Source: Polluticaenibacter yanchengensis
Lineage (GTDB): Bacteria; Bacteroidota; Bacteroidia; Chitinophagales; Chitinophagaceae
Direction of reading: 5' to 3'
Length of the DNA: 64,000 nt
Assembly (NCBI GenBank): GCA_027854065.1
Contig: JAQGEF010000001.1
Coordinates: forward strand, 124,001-188,000
The position numbers and the translations under genes are program-made. Of the stretch, positions 53,398-63,000 are shown in pieces. A model generated the notes under the pieces. That model was given only the letters and a program-made list of their open reading frames with translations, made no database searches and was not told the origin of the DNA. Every line of letters starts with the position of its first letter. Within the stretch, counting starts at the first letter, position 1.

Positions 53398-54600
53398 CTA
53401 TAAGAGCCCGTTAATGTTATTTTGCCATTCTTCAAAGCCTCTTTCTTTATTATTGTAATGATGATAGATTCTGCTAAAATTAGGCTCATTTAATTCTATA
53501 TACGCTATTTTACCTGATTCATTTATTAACTTTATTGAATCTTCAACTTGTGTCAGTAAGCGTTTAAGGCTATCAGTATCTTTTGGGGAACTCCAGATAT
53601 AAGTAGCTTCTTTTGTATAAAGTGTTTCCCAAACAATATGATATTGATGATTGTTCTGTAATAAAAATATAAAGGAAACAGGATCATGTACAAATCTTAG
53701 TTTTAATACTTTGTGTTGATGTAGCCCGGATAAAAATTTTAAATGCTTATAATGTTTGGCATTTGGCAGTTCCAGCAAGCTATCAAAAAAATCAAGCCCA
53801 TCTTTAAAAAGGGATTGCTTTTTAATGTCATTAATATATTCTTCTATAGTATAAACCTGTTTTTCGCTTATGGGCTCTTTTTTTAGAATTCTTTTTAAAG
53901 AGTCGGTTTTTACATATTCGATAAAACGGTAATCAATTTTTTCAATTTCGGATGAACTTGCTTTTGTAATAGTTTGTCCGTTCTGAATTTCTACAATTGC
54001 ATCTACTGTTATTTTATTTGTATTAAGGACCTTACTAAAATAGGCTTTTACAGCATCAAATGCTTCTATAATGGTTTCGTTTGGGATTGTAAATTTTACC
54101 GGTTCCTGTAAAAGCGCAAACTTCTTTTCAAATGTAATTGCACCGGCTATAAATGTAATATCCAGTATAGGTATTGTAAAGGTTCCTTTAATGATTGTAG
54201 GTTGATTGATTGTAGGTTGTTTGATTACTGCTGGAGTAGTATTAGTAAGAAATGTTGGTATCAGGTGTTCTTTTACTTTTGCGTTTAAAATAAACGTATC
54301 TGTTAAACTATGTGTATTAATATTCTTGAAGGTTACCTGCTCAATGGTCATTAGGATGTTTTCATACTCAAGTTGAAATGCTTCAAAATTGGTTGCGCCT
54401 TTAAAATGTTTTATAACATCGACATGTAATTTATTTTCACTCTGGATATAATTAATTACTCTTATTTTCCAATAAGATTGCTCTTTAGCTATAGGCTCAT
54501 AAATAGCTGATATCTGAACCTGATTGAAGTTGAGTGCTACTTCATTTGTAAGAAAAGCATGATTGTCTTTAAATATGATTTTTAATTCTTGTCCTTTCAT
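53398..54600 (-). CDS. unknown 400-residue protein encoded divergently from cas13b
   Basis: I do not recognise a family. It has no signal peptide, no membrane helix and no RxxxxH (HEPN) motif, so it is neither Csx27 nor Csx28, the known type VI-B accessory proteins. By eye it has an N-terminal beta-rich part (LKIIFKDNHAFLTNEVALNF), a middle with IPILDITFIAGAITFEKKFA, and a conserved-looking C-terminal part with HIVWETLYTKEATYIWSSPK, IAYIELNEPNFSRIYHHY and ERGFEEWQNNI. It shares a 132-nt AT-rich intergenic region with cas13b and its composition is similarly AT-rich. It may be a new partner or regulator of Cas13b, or an unrelated neighbour. Confidence 0.75.
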   Translation of the reverse strand: MKGQELKIIFKDNHAFLTNEVALNFNQVQISAIYEPIAKEQSYWKIRVINYIQSENKLHVDVIKHFKGATNFEAFQLEYENILMTIEQVTFKNINTHSLTDTFILNAKVKEHLIPTFLTNTTPAVIKQPTINQPTIIKGTFTIPILDITFIAGAITFEKKFALLQEPVKFTIPNETIIEAFDAVKAYFSKVLNTNKITVDAIVEIQNGQTITKASSSEIEKIDYRFIEYVKTDSLKRILKKEPISEKQVYTIEEYINDIKKQSLFKDGLDFFDSLLELPNAKHYKHLKFLSGLHQHKVLKLRFVHDPVSFIFLLQNNHQYHIVWETLYTKEATYIWSSPKDTDSLKRLLTQVEDSIKLINESGKIAYIELNEPNFSRIYHHYNNKERGFEEWQNNINGLL

Positions 54601-54732
54601 TTAGCGCAATAAATATTTATTGTAATAATACTATATTTATAAATTGATGTCAATATTTATTTTATTAGCTGGATGTAGTCCATTTAGACAGTATTGGCAA
54701 TAAATGTAATTAAATTTTTAATAATATATCTT

Positions 54733-57700
54733 ATGGAAAATGAAAAAGTAGGTAAAGGGATAAAATACAATCATACATTGATTGATGACAAACATTATTT
54801 TGGTGGTTTTTTAAACCTCTCTCTTAATAATATATATGCTGTATTCGATTTGTTTCGCCTTTCGTTTGGTATTAAATCTACGAATAACAATACCTTGCAA
54901 GTCAGATGTCTGTCTATAATAGATAGTCATTTTAAAGGAGACGTAGCGATTTCGGAATACCAACGGAAAATTGATTTTTTAGCACAATATTTTCCTGTTG
55001 TTCAATATTTAGATTTGGAGCCCACTAATGATTTATTTAAGAATGATGCCGGTATAGAAAAGGAAAATAGCAAAAGAAAATACTTTAGAGAAAATTTTAA
55101 ATTACTGATAAAGTCACTTGATCATTTAAGAAATTTTTATACGCATTACTATCATAAACCGGTTCCTTTTACTGTTAGTTTCTTTAATCTTTTAGATAAT
55201 TTATTTGTTTCTGTAGTAAATGATGTAAAGAAACGAAAAATGAAGGGAGACGAAACGCGTCATTTACTAAAAGCTGCCCTGAAAGAAGAATTGCATGAAC
55301 TTACTAAACAAAAAACAGAATTTCTTCTGGAACAGAAGCGTGCAGGAAAAAGAGTAGATTTAAAGGATACTGATGCTATAGAAAATGCTGTTCTTAATGA
55401 TGCATTTTATCATTTAATTATTTCTAATGATGAGGTTTGTAAAGCATATACATCACAATACAATCTGGAAGTTGACGCAGAAAATAAAATTACGATTTCA
55501 GAAAGCGGCTTACTGTTTCTTTTAAGTATGTTTTTACATAAAAAGGAAAATGAAGCGTTGAGAGCAAGTATAAAGGGGTATAAAGCAAAAGTAATTAAAG
55601 ACGAAACAAAACCTATTGATAGAAAAAACAACAGCCTGAAATACATGGCAACGCATTGGGTTTTTAATTATTTATCGTTAAAACCGGTTAAAAAGCGCCT
55701 GACGACATCGTTTAATAAAGAAACGCTACTGATTCAGATAGCTGATGAATTAAGCAAAGTCCCAGATGAACTTTACAAAACCTTTACAAAAGTTCAAAAA
55801 GAAAGTTTTGTTGAAGATATAAATGAATACATAAAAGACAGTGAGCAGTCAGAAAGTTTAAATAATAGCTTAGTGGTGCATCCGGTTATCCGTAAACGGT
55901 ACGAAGATAAGTTTAACTACTTTGTACTTAGATACCTTGATGAATTTGTAGTATTTCCAACGTTGAGATTTCAGATATATCTTGGTAACTATGTTCACGA
56001 TAGGCGTGAGAAAGTGATTGGAGGTACTAGTTTTAAAACTGAAAGAGTAATTAAGGAAAAAATAAATGTTTTTGGCAGGCTGTCACAAGTATCTGACATA
56101 AAATCAAATTTCTTTAAACAACAGGTAGATAATGACAACCAGAATTGGGAAGTATTTCCTAATCCTTCATATAATTTTATTGGAAATAATATCCCTGTTT
56201 ATATTGATTTAAGGACGAGTAAAGTAGAAGGTGCAGCCAGGTTAAATGGTCTTCTTAATCAATTAGAAAAGCAGCAGAAAAAATTACTTCGGAAAGAAAG
56301 CAAACCAACAAAAGCTGAAATTATTAGCAATATTAGTAATGAATTTAATTTTGGAAAACCTACCGCCATACTTTCTTTAAATGAATTACAGGCATTATTA
56401 TATGAATTGTTGGTTCGTAAAAAAACTGGTGAAGAAATAGAAGCAGTCTTAATTAAGAAATTGGTTGAAAGGTATAAAGTGATAAAAGAATTTACACCAC
56501 AAAATGCTTTACCAACTTCTCAAATAACTAAAAGGTTACTAAAATCAACCGGTAATAAAACCATTGATACAGATAAATTAATTCGGGCTATTGAAGATGA
56601 AATTCAGATTACAAAAGAAAAGCAACGTTTAATTAAAAGGAATAAGGAGGATGTTTACGATAAAAATAAAAATTTCATATTTACCAACAAGGAACTAGGA
56701 CAAGAAGCTGCATGGTTGGCAGATGATATAAAACGATTTATGCCGGAAGAAACGAAAGCCAACTGGAAAGGGTATCAGCATAGTCAATTACAGCAATCAT
56801 TGGCTTTTTATGACTCAAGGCCAAAAGAGGCTTTTTTATTATTAAAAGAAGTATGGAATTTTAAAGATCATTCCTATCCATTTAATAAATGGATAGAACA
56901 GTCTTTTAATAAATATCTATTTGAAGACTTTTATATGGTTTACTTAAATAAGCGCGAAGATTATTTGAAAGACTTACAAATTAATCTGAACAATTATAAA
57001 GACAATAATAAACTCCTTAATAAATTTATAAAGCAACAGTTTATATGGAATATATTTTATAGACGCTTGTATGAGATACCTTCTACCTCTGATCAAGTAG
57101 AGCAGTTACTACTAAAGCCATTGGTCTTTCCAAGGGGTATTTTCGATGAAAAACCAACCTACATTAAGGGAGAGAGTATCATTGATAATCCTGATTTATT
57201 TGCTGATTGGTATCAGTATGTTTACAACAATATTGACTCTGCACAGAAGTTTTATAATGATGAAAGAGATTATAAAGATTTGTATAATGAACATAAGGAT
57301 GCTCTGGTATTTAAAACCAACAAATATGATTTAACTGAAGAGGGTAAGTTTGATCTTTTTAAAAGAAAATGGAATAAAAATATAGGGATAGTACATGCTC
57401 AGGATTTGTTTCTTCATTTAATAAATAAGAATATAATGAAAGAGATGTACGACCAGGATATGAATTTAAAGCTGGAGCATTACTATTTAACACAAGAAGA
57501 AAGATTAGCTAAGCAAATAGAAGCAGATAAGCAAAATTCAAGAGAAAAAGGCGATAAGTCTGTCAATATCATTAAAGATGACTTTATATGGAGTATAACA
57601 GTACCGTTTGCATCCGAAAAAATAGAAGAGCCAGCTGTAAAATTGAAAGACCTGGGTAAGTTTTTACGCTTTTTAAATGATGATAAGGTTGAAAGAGTTT

Positions 57701-58197
57701 TTGAATATAATCCTGTGAAAAAGCCAAAGTTAGAATTGGAGAAAGAATTGGAAATGTATGAAAAGATAAGGAGGGAAAATATATTTAAAGTGTTTCAGAA
57801 GTTGGAGAAATTTATTTTGAAGGATAATAACATTGATTTGAATAACCATCCTGCAAACTTTCAACAAGGAGAAAATCCTAATTTTAAAATGTATGTTGTA
57901 AATGGTATTTTAAGAAAGCATTTATTGGCAATAGAAAATGATATTATTTGGCTGGAAAACTTGGGTGAAACAACTTTTGAGAGTCAGGATACAATTGATG
58001 AATTATTAAACAAGCCTGAGGTAGTTCAGGAAGCATTTATGTTGATTTATATTAGAAACAAATTTGCACACAACCAGTTGCCATCAAAGCCATATTATGA
58101 TATAGTAAAATTAGCAGCCGGAACCGGAGGTTCAGTTGCTGAGATTATTAATAATTATATTAGTGTTGTTGTCGAGAAAATGATAGCAAGGCATTAG
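54733..58197 (+). CDS. cas13b: Cas13b, type VI-B CRISPR RNA-guided ribonuclease
   Basis: A single-protein effector of 1154 residues (characterised Cas13b are about 1100-1230). Both HEPN RNase motifs are present and near the ends, as in Cas13b: RNFYTH in SLDHLRNFYTHYYHKPVPF (Arg133, His138) and RNKFAH in MLIYIRNKFAHNQLPS (Arg1108, His1113). N-terminal KYNHTLIDDKHYFGGFLNLS is typical of the family. The frame is open to an ATG at 54694, but MENEKVGKGIKY at 54733 fits Cas13b starts. On crRNA-guided binding of target RNA it should cut RNA in cis and in trans. A matching CRISPR array begins 105 nt after the stop. No cas1/cas2, csx27 or csx28 in the window. Confidence 0.96.
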   Translation: MENEKVGKGIKYNHTLIDDKHYFGGFLNLSLNNIYAVFDLFRLSFGIKSTNNNTLQVRCLSIIDSHFKGDVAISEYQRKIDFLAQYFPVVQYLDLEPTNDLFKNDAGIEKENSKRKYFRENFKLLIKSLDHLRNFYTHYYHKPVPFTVSFFNLLDNLFVSVVNDVKKRKMKGDETRHLLKAALKEELHELTKQKTEFLLEQKRAGKRVDLKDTDAIENAVLNDAFYHLIISNDEVCKAYTSQYNLEVDAENKITISESGLLFLLSMFLHKKENEALRASIKGYKAKVIKDETKPIDRKNNSLKYMATHWVFNYLSLKPVKKRLTTSFNKETLLIQIADELSKVPDELYKTFTKVQKESFVEDINEYIKDSEQSESLNNSLVVHPVIRKRYEDKFNYFVLRYLDEFVVFPTLRFQIYLGNYVHDRREKVIGGTSFKTERVIKEKINVFGRLSQVSDIKSNFFKQQVDNDNQNWEVFPNPSYNFIGNNIPVYIDLRTSKVEGAARLNGLLNQLEKQQKKLLRKESKPTKAEIISNISNEFNFGKPTAILSLNELQALLYELLVRKKTGEEIEAVLIKKLVERYKVIKEFTPQNALPTSQITKRLLKSTGNKTIDTDKLIRAIEDEIQITKEKQRLIKRNKEDVYDKNKNFIFTNKELGQEAAWLADDIKRFMPEETKANWKGYQHSQLQQSLAFYDSRPKEAFLLLKEVWNFKDHSYPFNKWIEQSFNKYLFEDFYMVYLNKREDYLKDLQINLNNYKDNNKLLNKFIKQQFIWNIFYRRLYEIPSTSDQVEQLLLKPLVFPRGIFDEKPTYIKGESIIDNPDLFADWYQYVYNNIDSAQKFYNDERDYKDLYNEHKDALVFKTNKYDLTEEGKFDLFKRKWNKNIGIVHAQDLFLHLINKNIMKEMYDQDMNLKLEHYYLTQEERLAKQIEADKQNSREKGDKSVNIIKDDFIWSITVPFASEKIEEPAVKLKDLGKFLRFLNDDKVERVFEYNPVKKPKLELEKELEMYEKIRRENIFKVFQKLEKFILKDNNIDLNNHPANFQQGENPNFKMYVVNGILRKHLLAIENDIIWLENLGETTFESQDTIDELLNKPEVVQEAFMLIYIRNKFAHNQLPSKPYYDIVKLAAGTGGSVAEIINNYISVVVEKMIARH

Positions 58198-58302
58198 GGT
58201 AGAAAAAGTCGTTCTTTGACATTGAGGATTAATAATATAAAACAATTTATTTCAAATGAAATAGGCGTTGGCCTTGAATAGATAAGACTTTCGTGCAATC
58301 GT
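58198..58302 (+). promoter_or_regulatory. probable CRISPR leader
   Basis: The 105 nt between cas13b and the first repeat are AT-rich and hold TTCTTTGACATTGAGG, a tract like those seen before CRISPR arrays in Bacteroidota. The intact repeats are at this end of the array and the decayed ones at the other, which supports this side as the leader. Confidence 0.5.
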
Positions 58303-59646
58303 GTTGTGACTACTCTTATTTTGAAGGGTAAAGACAACGAAAAAGGGAATTGGCCTACTTTTAGAGAGGTTGTGACTACTCTTATTTTGAAGGGTAAAGA
58401 CAACAATACTACTTGATATATTAGTGCCCATTGAGTTGTGACTACTCTTATTTTGAAGGGTAAAGACAACGGAAAAAACTATTTAACGGAAGAAAATGCT
58501 GTTGTGACTACTCTTATTTTGAAGGGTAAAGACAACTGTAAGCGATATCGTCCGGAAAAACAACGCGTTGTGACTACTCTTATTTTGAAGGGTAAAGACA
58601 ACAATGATCGTTTTGATTATCCGTGGCCACAAGTTGTGACTACTCTTATTTTGAAGGGTAAAGACAACTTAGAAGTTGGCGCAACTTCGATCACTGATGT
58701 TGTGACTACTCTTATTTTGAAGGGTAAAGACAACGACCCGGTGAAAGAGATTGGTAGGCTTAAGGTTGTGACTACTCTTATTTTGAAGGGTAAAGACAAC
58801 TCGGCGCAAGCCGCTGAGATGTCCTTACGTGTTGTGACTACTCTTATTTTGAAGGGTAAAGACAACAGCGTCCCTGCTGCCATTGTGCTTCTCCATGTTG
58901 TGACTACTCTTATTTTGAAGGGTAAAGACAACACGCATTTGGAAGTTAAATTTATCCCCCTTGTTGTGACTACTCTTATTTTGAAGGGTAAAGACAACTG
59001 GATACGGTTTCCAACTTGCCAATACGGCGTTGTGACTACTCTTATTTTGAAGGGTAAAGACAACGCGTTAAAGTCTCTTGTCCTGCTTTGTCCCGTTGTG
59101 ACTACTCTTATTTTGAAGGGTAAAGACAACAGCATAATAAAAAGGGTATCATATACGGTAGTTGTGACTACTCTTATTTTGAAGGGTAAAGACAACTTTC
59201 CCGGCTAGTATATAATCTTTCCCGGCGTTGTGACTACTCTTATTTTGAAGGGTAAAGACAACAATCAGGGTAACTTTAAGAGCGTTGGCCGGGTTGTGAC
59301 TACTCTTATTTTGAAGGGTAAAGACAACTCTCTTGCGCCTCCCACTTTACATCACAAAGTTGTGACTACTCTTATTTTGAAGGGTAAAGACAACAACTAC
59401 ATTAGGTATAGTTCCAAAGAAATCGTTGTGACTACTCTTATTTTGAAGGGTAAAGACAACTCAATTAGTATAGAATCGACATCAATTATGGTTGTGACTA
59501 CTCTTTTTTTGAAGGGTAAAGACAACAATGCATAATAACACCAGCATCCAAATCGTGTTGTGACTACTCTTATTTTGAAGGGTGAAGACAACGCAACATC
59601 ATAACTAATAGTTGTGACTACTCTTTTTTTGAAGAATGAAGAAAAC
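58303..59646 (+). CRISPR. type VI-B CRISPR array, 21 repeats of 36 nt, 20 spacers
   Basis: Repeats begin GTTGTGACTACTC and end GGGTAAAGACAAC; ends GTTGT and ACAAC are complementary. The form (5' GTTGTG, central TTTTG, 3' ACAAC) matches known Cas13b repeats, and the orientation implies crRNA transcription on the plus strand with the repeat at the 3' side of each crRNA. Repeats 1-20 start every 66 nt from 58303 to 59557, giving 19 spacers of exactly 30 nt. Repeats 1-18 are identical. Repeat 19 has T at position 16, repeat 20 has G at position 28, and repeat 21 (59611-59646) has five changes. The last spacer (59593-59610) is only 18 nt. A further decayed repeat may start at 59677. The open frames through the array arise from the 66-nt period. 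Confidence 0.98.
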
Positions 59647-59718
59647 TGTTCTGAAAATTCTATGTTGGCTGCCTGAGTTGTGAAAGTGGTAAAAGTAGAA
59701 GGTAGTTCTATAAAGCAC

Positions 59719-59750
59719 AAAGCCACTTCCCGGTAATGGGAAGTGGCTTT
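59719..59750. terminator. terminator after the CRISPR array
   Basis: AAAGCCACTTCCC (59719-59731) pairs perfectly with GGGAAGTGGCTTT (59738-59750), 13 bp, loop 6 nt. Ends are A/T-rich. It would end the pre-crRNA transcript. Confidence 0.85.
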
Positions 59751-59761
59751 GTAAATTCTAT

Positions 59762-59943
59762 TTATTTATTCACTAGTTTTTGGAGCGGTTCATTCTTCTC
59801 TTTTTCGGTCTGTAAAATCCTTTCGTAAAGCGCTAATATTTTATCAACCGGATTGAATGTATAATGATTATTAAATCTATATTATATCGATTTGTATGAG
59901 AATCTGCCTTTTCGATGTTTATAACAATGGAGACAGTGATGGA
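59762..59943 (-). pseudogene. remnant of a gene, C-terminal end (HTH-regulator-like)
   Basis: On the minus strand, HYTFNPVDKILALYERILQT then EKEKNEPLQKLVNK and stop at 59762 read as a charged C-terminal helix of the kind found at the end of XRE-type helix-turn-helix regulators. Upstream the frame is broken by a stop; a one-base frameshift near 59868 joins it to INIEKADSHTNRYNID in another frame (to about 59943). No start or DNA-binding part remains. It looks like a deletion and frameshift relic beside the array. The family name is a guess. Confidence 0.5.
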
Positions 59944-59945
59944 TA

Positions 59946-60003
59946 AAAGCTTAATAGCAGCAATCAGTTGAACGGAGCGTCGCCAATGAAGTTGCATCAG
60001 GGA
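59946..60003 (-). repeat. dispersed element, family 2, copy 3
   Basis: The minus strand carries the same core CATTGGCGACGCTCCGTTCA followed by ACTGATTGCTGCTATTAAGC, with CCCTGATGCAACTT before it. It is in opposite orientation to the copies at 22676 and 34644. Confidence 0.7.
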
Positions 60004-60046
60004 TAAATGATGACTAACAAAAACTGTATTTTATAATAAAAGAATC

Positions 60047-60068
60047 GGGTGCTTCAAATGAAACACCC
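60047..60068 (-). terminator. terminator of the T9SS type B protein gene
   Basis: On the minus strand GGGTGTTTC, a 4-nt loop and GAAGCACCC form a 9-bp stem (one mismatch or G-T), followed by T-rich DNA; 12 nt after the stop codon. Confidence 0.75.
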
Positions 60069-60080
60069 TTACTTTTTATA

Positions 60081-63000
60081 CTATCTCAACAATGTGATCG
60101 ATCCCGATATTTTTTTATGCTCATCCTGGGCTACATAGTAATAAGTGCCGGATGGTGCAGGCTTACCATTAATAGTGCCGTCCCATTTTAGTTTACCGTA
60201 GTGCAAAGTCGTACAAACATTGCCCCACCTGTTAAAAACAGTTACTGTCATTTTAGGGTTCAGTAAAACAGCCGGGACCCACCAGGTATCGTTAATACCA
60301 TCGTTGTTTGGAGAGAAAGCATTCGGAATATATTCAGAACCTTTTATAGCATTAATATACACACTGTCTTTTGCGATACAGCCATTCGCGTCTGCCACTG
60401 TCAGAATGTATTTTACAGAATCCTCCACATATAGAGTCGGTGTTAATACAGACGGGTTGTCCAGGTTAATAATTGGCGACCATGAAATGGACGCGTCATT
60501 ACCGGCGTTCGTTCTACCGTTTAACTTTATTGAAGTCAGGGTTGGTACCAGCATATCATTTCCGGCATCTACAAACGGTAAGGCATTGACTGTAACCGTA
60601 TGTTTCACCGGTGCTGTATGGCAGCCTTTATCATCTGTTGCCATTACTTCAAATTGCAGATTACCGGCTTTTGCATTGTTCCAGTTGACTGAAGTGCCGG
60701 TAGAAGCACTTGCATCCGGTAAGCGCCAGTTAATGCCAACCAGGCTGCTTGTTGAAAGGGCACTAAGGATAATATCATCTCCCTGGCAATAGGTTGTTTT
60801 ATTGTTATTGACAGTGAGAACAGGTGCTTCAACAATCAGGATCGCTTTGGTCACTGTGTTTTTACAACCATTAGCTGCAGTCACCGTTAATACAATGTTC
60901 CGGGAGCCGGTTGTTTCAAATATGTATTTGGGATTAACTTCTGTATTGGCAGTGCCGGATAAACCAAACTGCCAGCTATTTGAAACTGCATCGGTACTGT
61001 TGTTGACAAAGTTGATTTCATTAAATGTACAGGCAATACTGTTACTCCAGCTAAAATCCGCTACAGGAGGTTTTGCAACCGTAAAGCTTTCTGTTTTGCT
61101 GGCCGTACATCCGTAGTTATCTTCCACTTCCACAGTTATATTGTAATTACCGGCAGTCGCAAAAGTATAGCCCGCGGTTGCAGTAGTAAATGTATGGCTG
61201 TCAATTAGCCATTTGTAGTTTTTTAACGGTGCATTATCTGTTACTTCAAATTGTGCATTGGTTCCGGAACAAATAGCTGCGTTGCTATTGGCTGCAATGT
61301 TGAATGCCGCTACTTCATGATAATTAATGGTCAGGCTTTCTTCGGCAGATTTGCAACCATTATCATCTGTAACCGATGCTTTGAATATGGCAGTTGCACT
61401 ATTATTGTTCTGCCATTCAATGGCAAGATTACCCGAAGTACTGCCATCCGGCAATATCCATGCAGCGCTTACAATTTTACCGGCTGATGTTAGTGACAAT
61501 GCCACTTTATCGTTCATACAATAATCAGGTTTAGCTGTAACAATTTCCAGGTCCGGTAAAGCAGACACTTCTATGGCTTTAACGATCTCATCTGTACAAC
61601 CGTCAGCAGATGCTATTTTTAATGTCACCTGTTTGGTACCGGCAGTGCTGAACACATGTTTCGGATTTTCTTCATTACTGTTGACGCCGGCCGCTAATGT
61701 CCAGTTATACGTGAGTGCACCAGTACTGGTGGTACTTGCATTGGTAAATGCTATTTCACCATTCTGACACAATCCTGCACTTGCAACTGTAAAACCAGCA
61801 ACAGGATTATCCACCACGTTGATTGAGGAATCAATTGTTTGTTTACAACCATTCTCTCCCAATATTTCCAATGAAATATTTTTTACTCCGGCACTGCTAA
61901 AAGTGATTAATTGTTTTTCGCCATTATAACTAACGCCTGCAATAGTCCATGTGTACGTTTTTATGGCATCAGCTGTTTTTACAGTCAGCGCTACTTCATT
62001 GGTGACACACAAATTTTCCTTGGCCATGTCTGTTATGATCTCCGCTACGGGTAATGCCTCTATGTTTAAGGTTTTGGTAACTGTCGCCACACAACCATCC
62101 AGCCCGTTCACAGCCTGTAAAGTAATGTCCGCTGTCGGGGCATCAGGTACCCGCCAATCGAAGGACACATTTTCAGACAAGACTGTTTCCCCGTTTAACC
62201 ATTGCCATTCAACTGCCGTCCAATCCGTTTGTTTTACTTCTGACAATTTCACGGTGCCTTCTTTACAAATAGCCCCGGTAATGGCATAGTCTGTAACCGG
62301 TGCTTCCTTTACTTCTATTTCAATAGTTAGGGTTTGGGATTGGCTGCAGTTATCTAAGGTCAGATCATAGATCGTGATCGGGACCAGGTATTTGCCCGGT
62401 TTACTAAAAGCCAGGTTCCCCTTGTAAGTATATTGATTATAGGTCCTGCCATTCTCAGTGATGACTTCTACGCTAGATAAATCGGTCACTGTCGTATCCC
62501 TGTCGAAGTTGAGATGCTCTACCCTACTGAAATGCCAGGTAATAGATGTTGGATTATACATGGTTTTTACCTGCGGAAAAAAAGTAGTACCCGCACAGGT
62601 ATAATCCACGGAATATTTATCGGAGGTATTAACAAAATCTATTTTTGTATCCAGGTCATTAATAAAAGTACCAGCATTGTAACCATAACTTTCTGCCGTA
62701 CCCATACCATAAGTAACTGCTGTGAACCCGGAATCACATTCTACAATGTGTTGCATCTGGCTGGCAGGTAATGATTTTACCACTACTGTATATTTGTTAT
62801 TATTCGGGTGCACATATTGATGTGAGAAGCTCGTACCACCATCAATTTTAAGGGAGCTTAAACCACCGTTAGGTACAATGATCGTTACAAAATTATGTGT
62901 GATGCCTTCCTTATTGGTATTGTAAAAAATGGTACGTTTTACGGCCTGCGGCACGGAACTGATATAAAACATATCCGGGTCTCCCCTGCCGGTATTGCCG

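Noticed and set aside
53398..54600. Csx27 or Csx28 as identity of the cas13b neighbour
   Set aside because: Those are about 200 residues with membrane helices (Csx28 also with a HEPN motif); this protein is 400 residues, soluble, and has no RxxxxH.
54694..54732. Upstream ATG giving 13 extra residues on Cas13b
   Set aside because: The extra MAINVIKFLIIYL is unlike Cas13b starts; MENEKVGKGIKY at 54733 fits better.
58438..59535. Long open frames on both strands through the CRISPR array (up to 256 codons) with repeated VVTTLILKGKDN or LSLPFKIRVVTT
   Set aside because: They arise because the 66-nt repeat-spacer unit is a multiple of three. The repeats carry no stop in those frames. They are not proteins.
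60220..60792. 190-codon plus-strand open frame and several smaller ones to 63869
   Set aside because: All are antisense to the large T9SS type B gene with intact PKD and CHU_C motifs.
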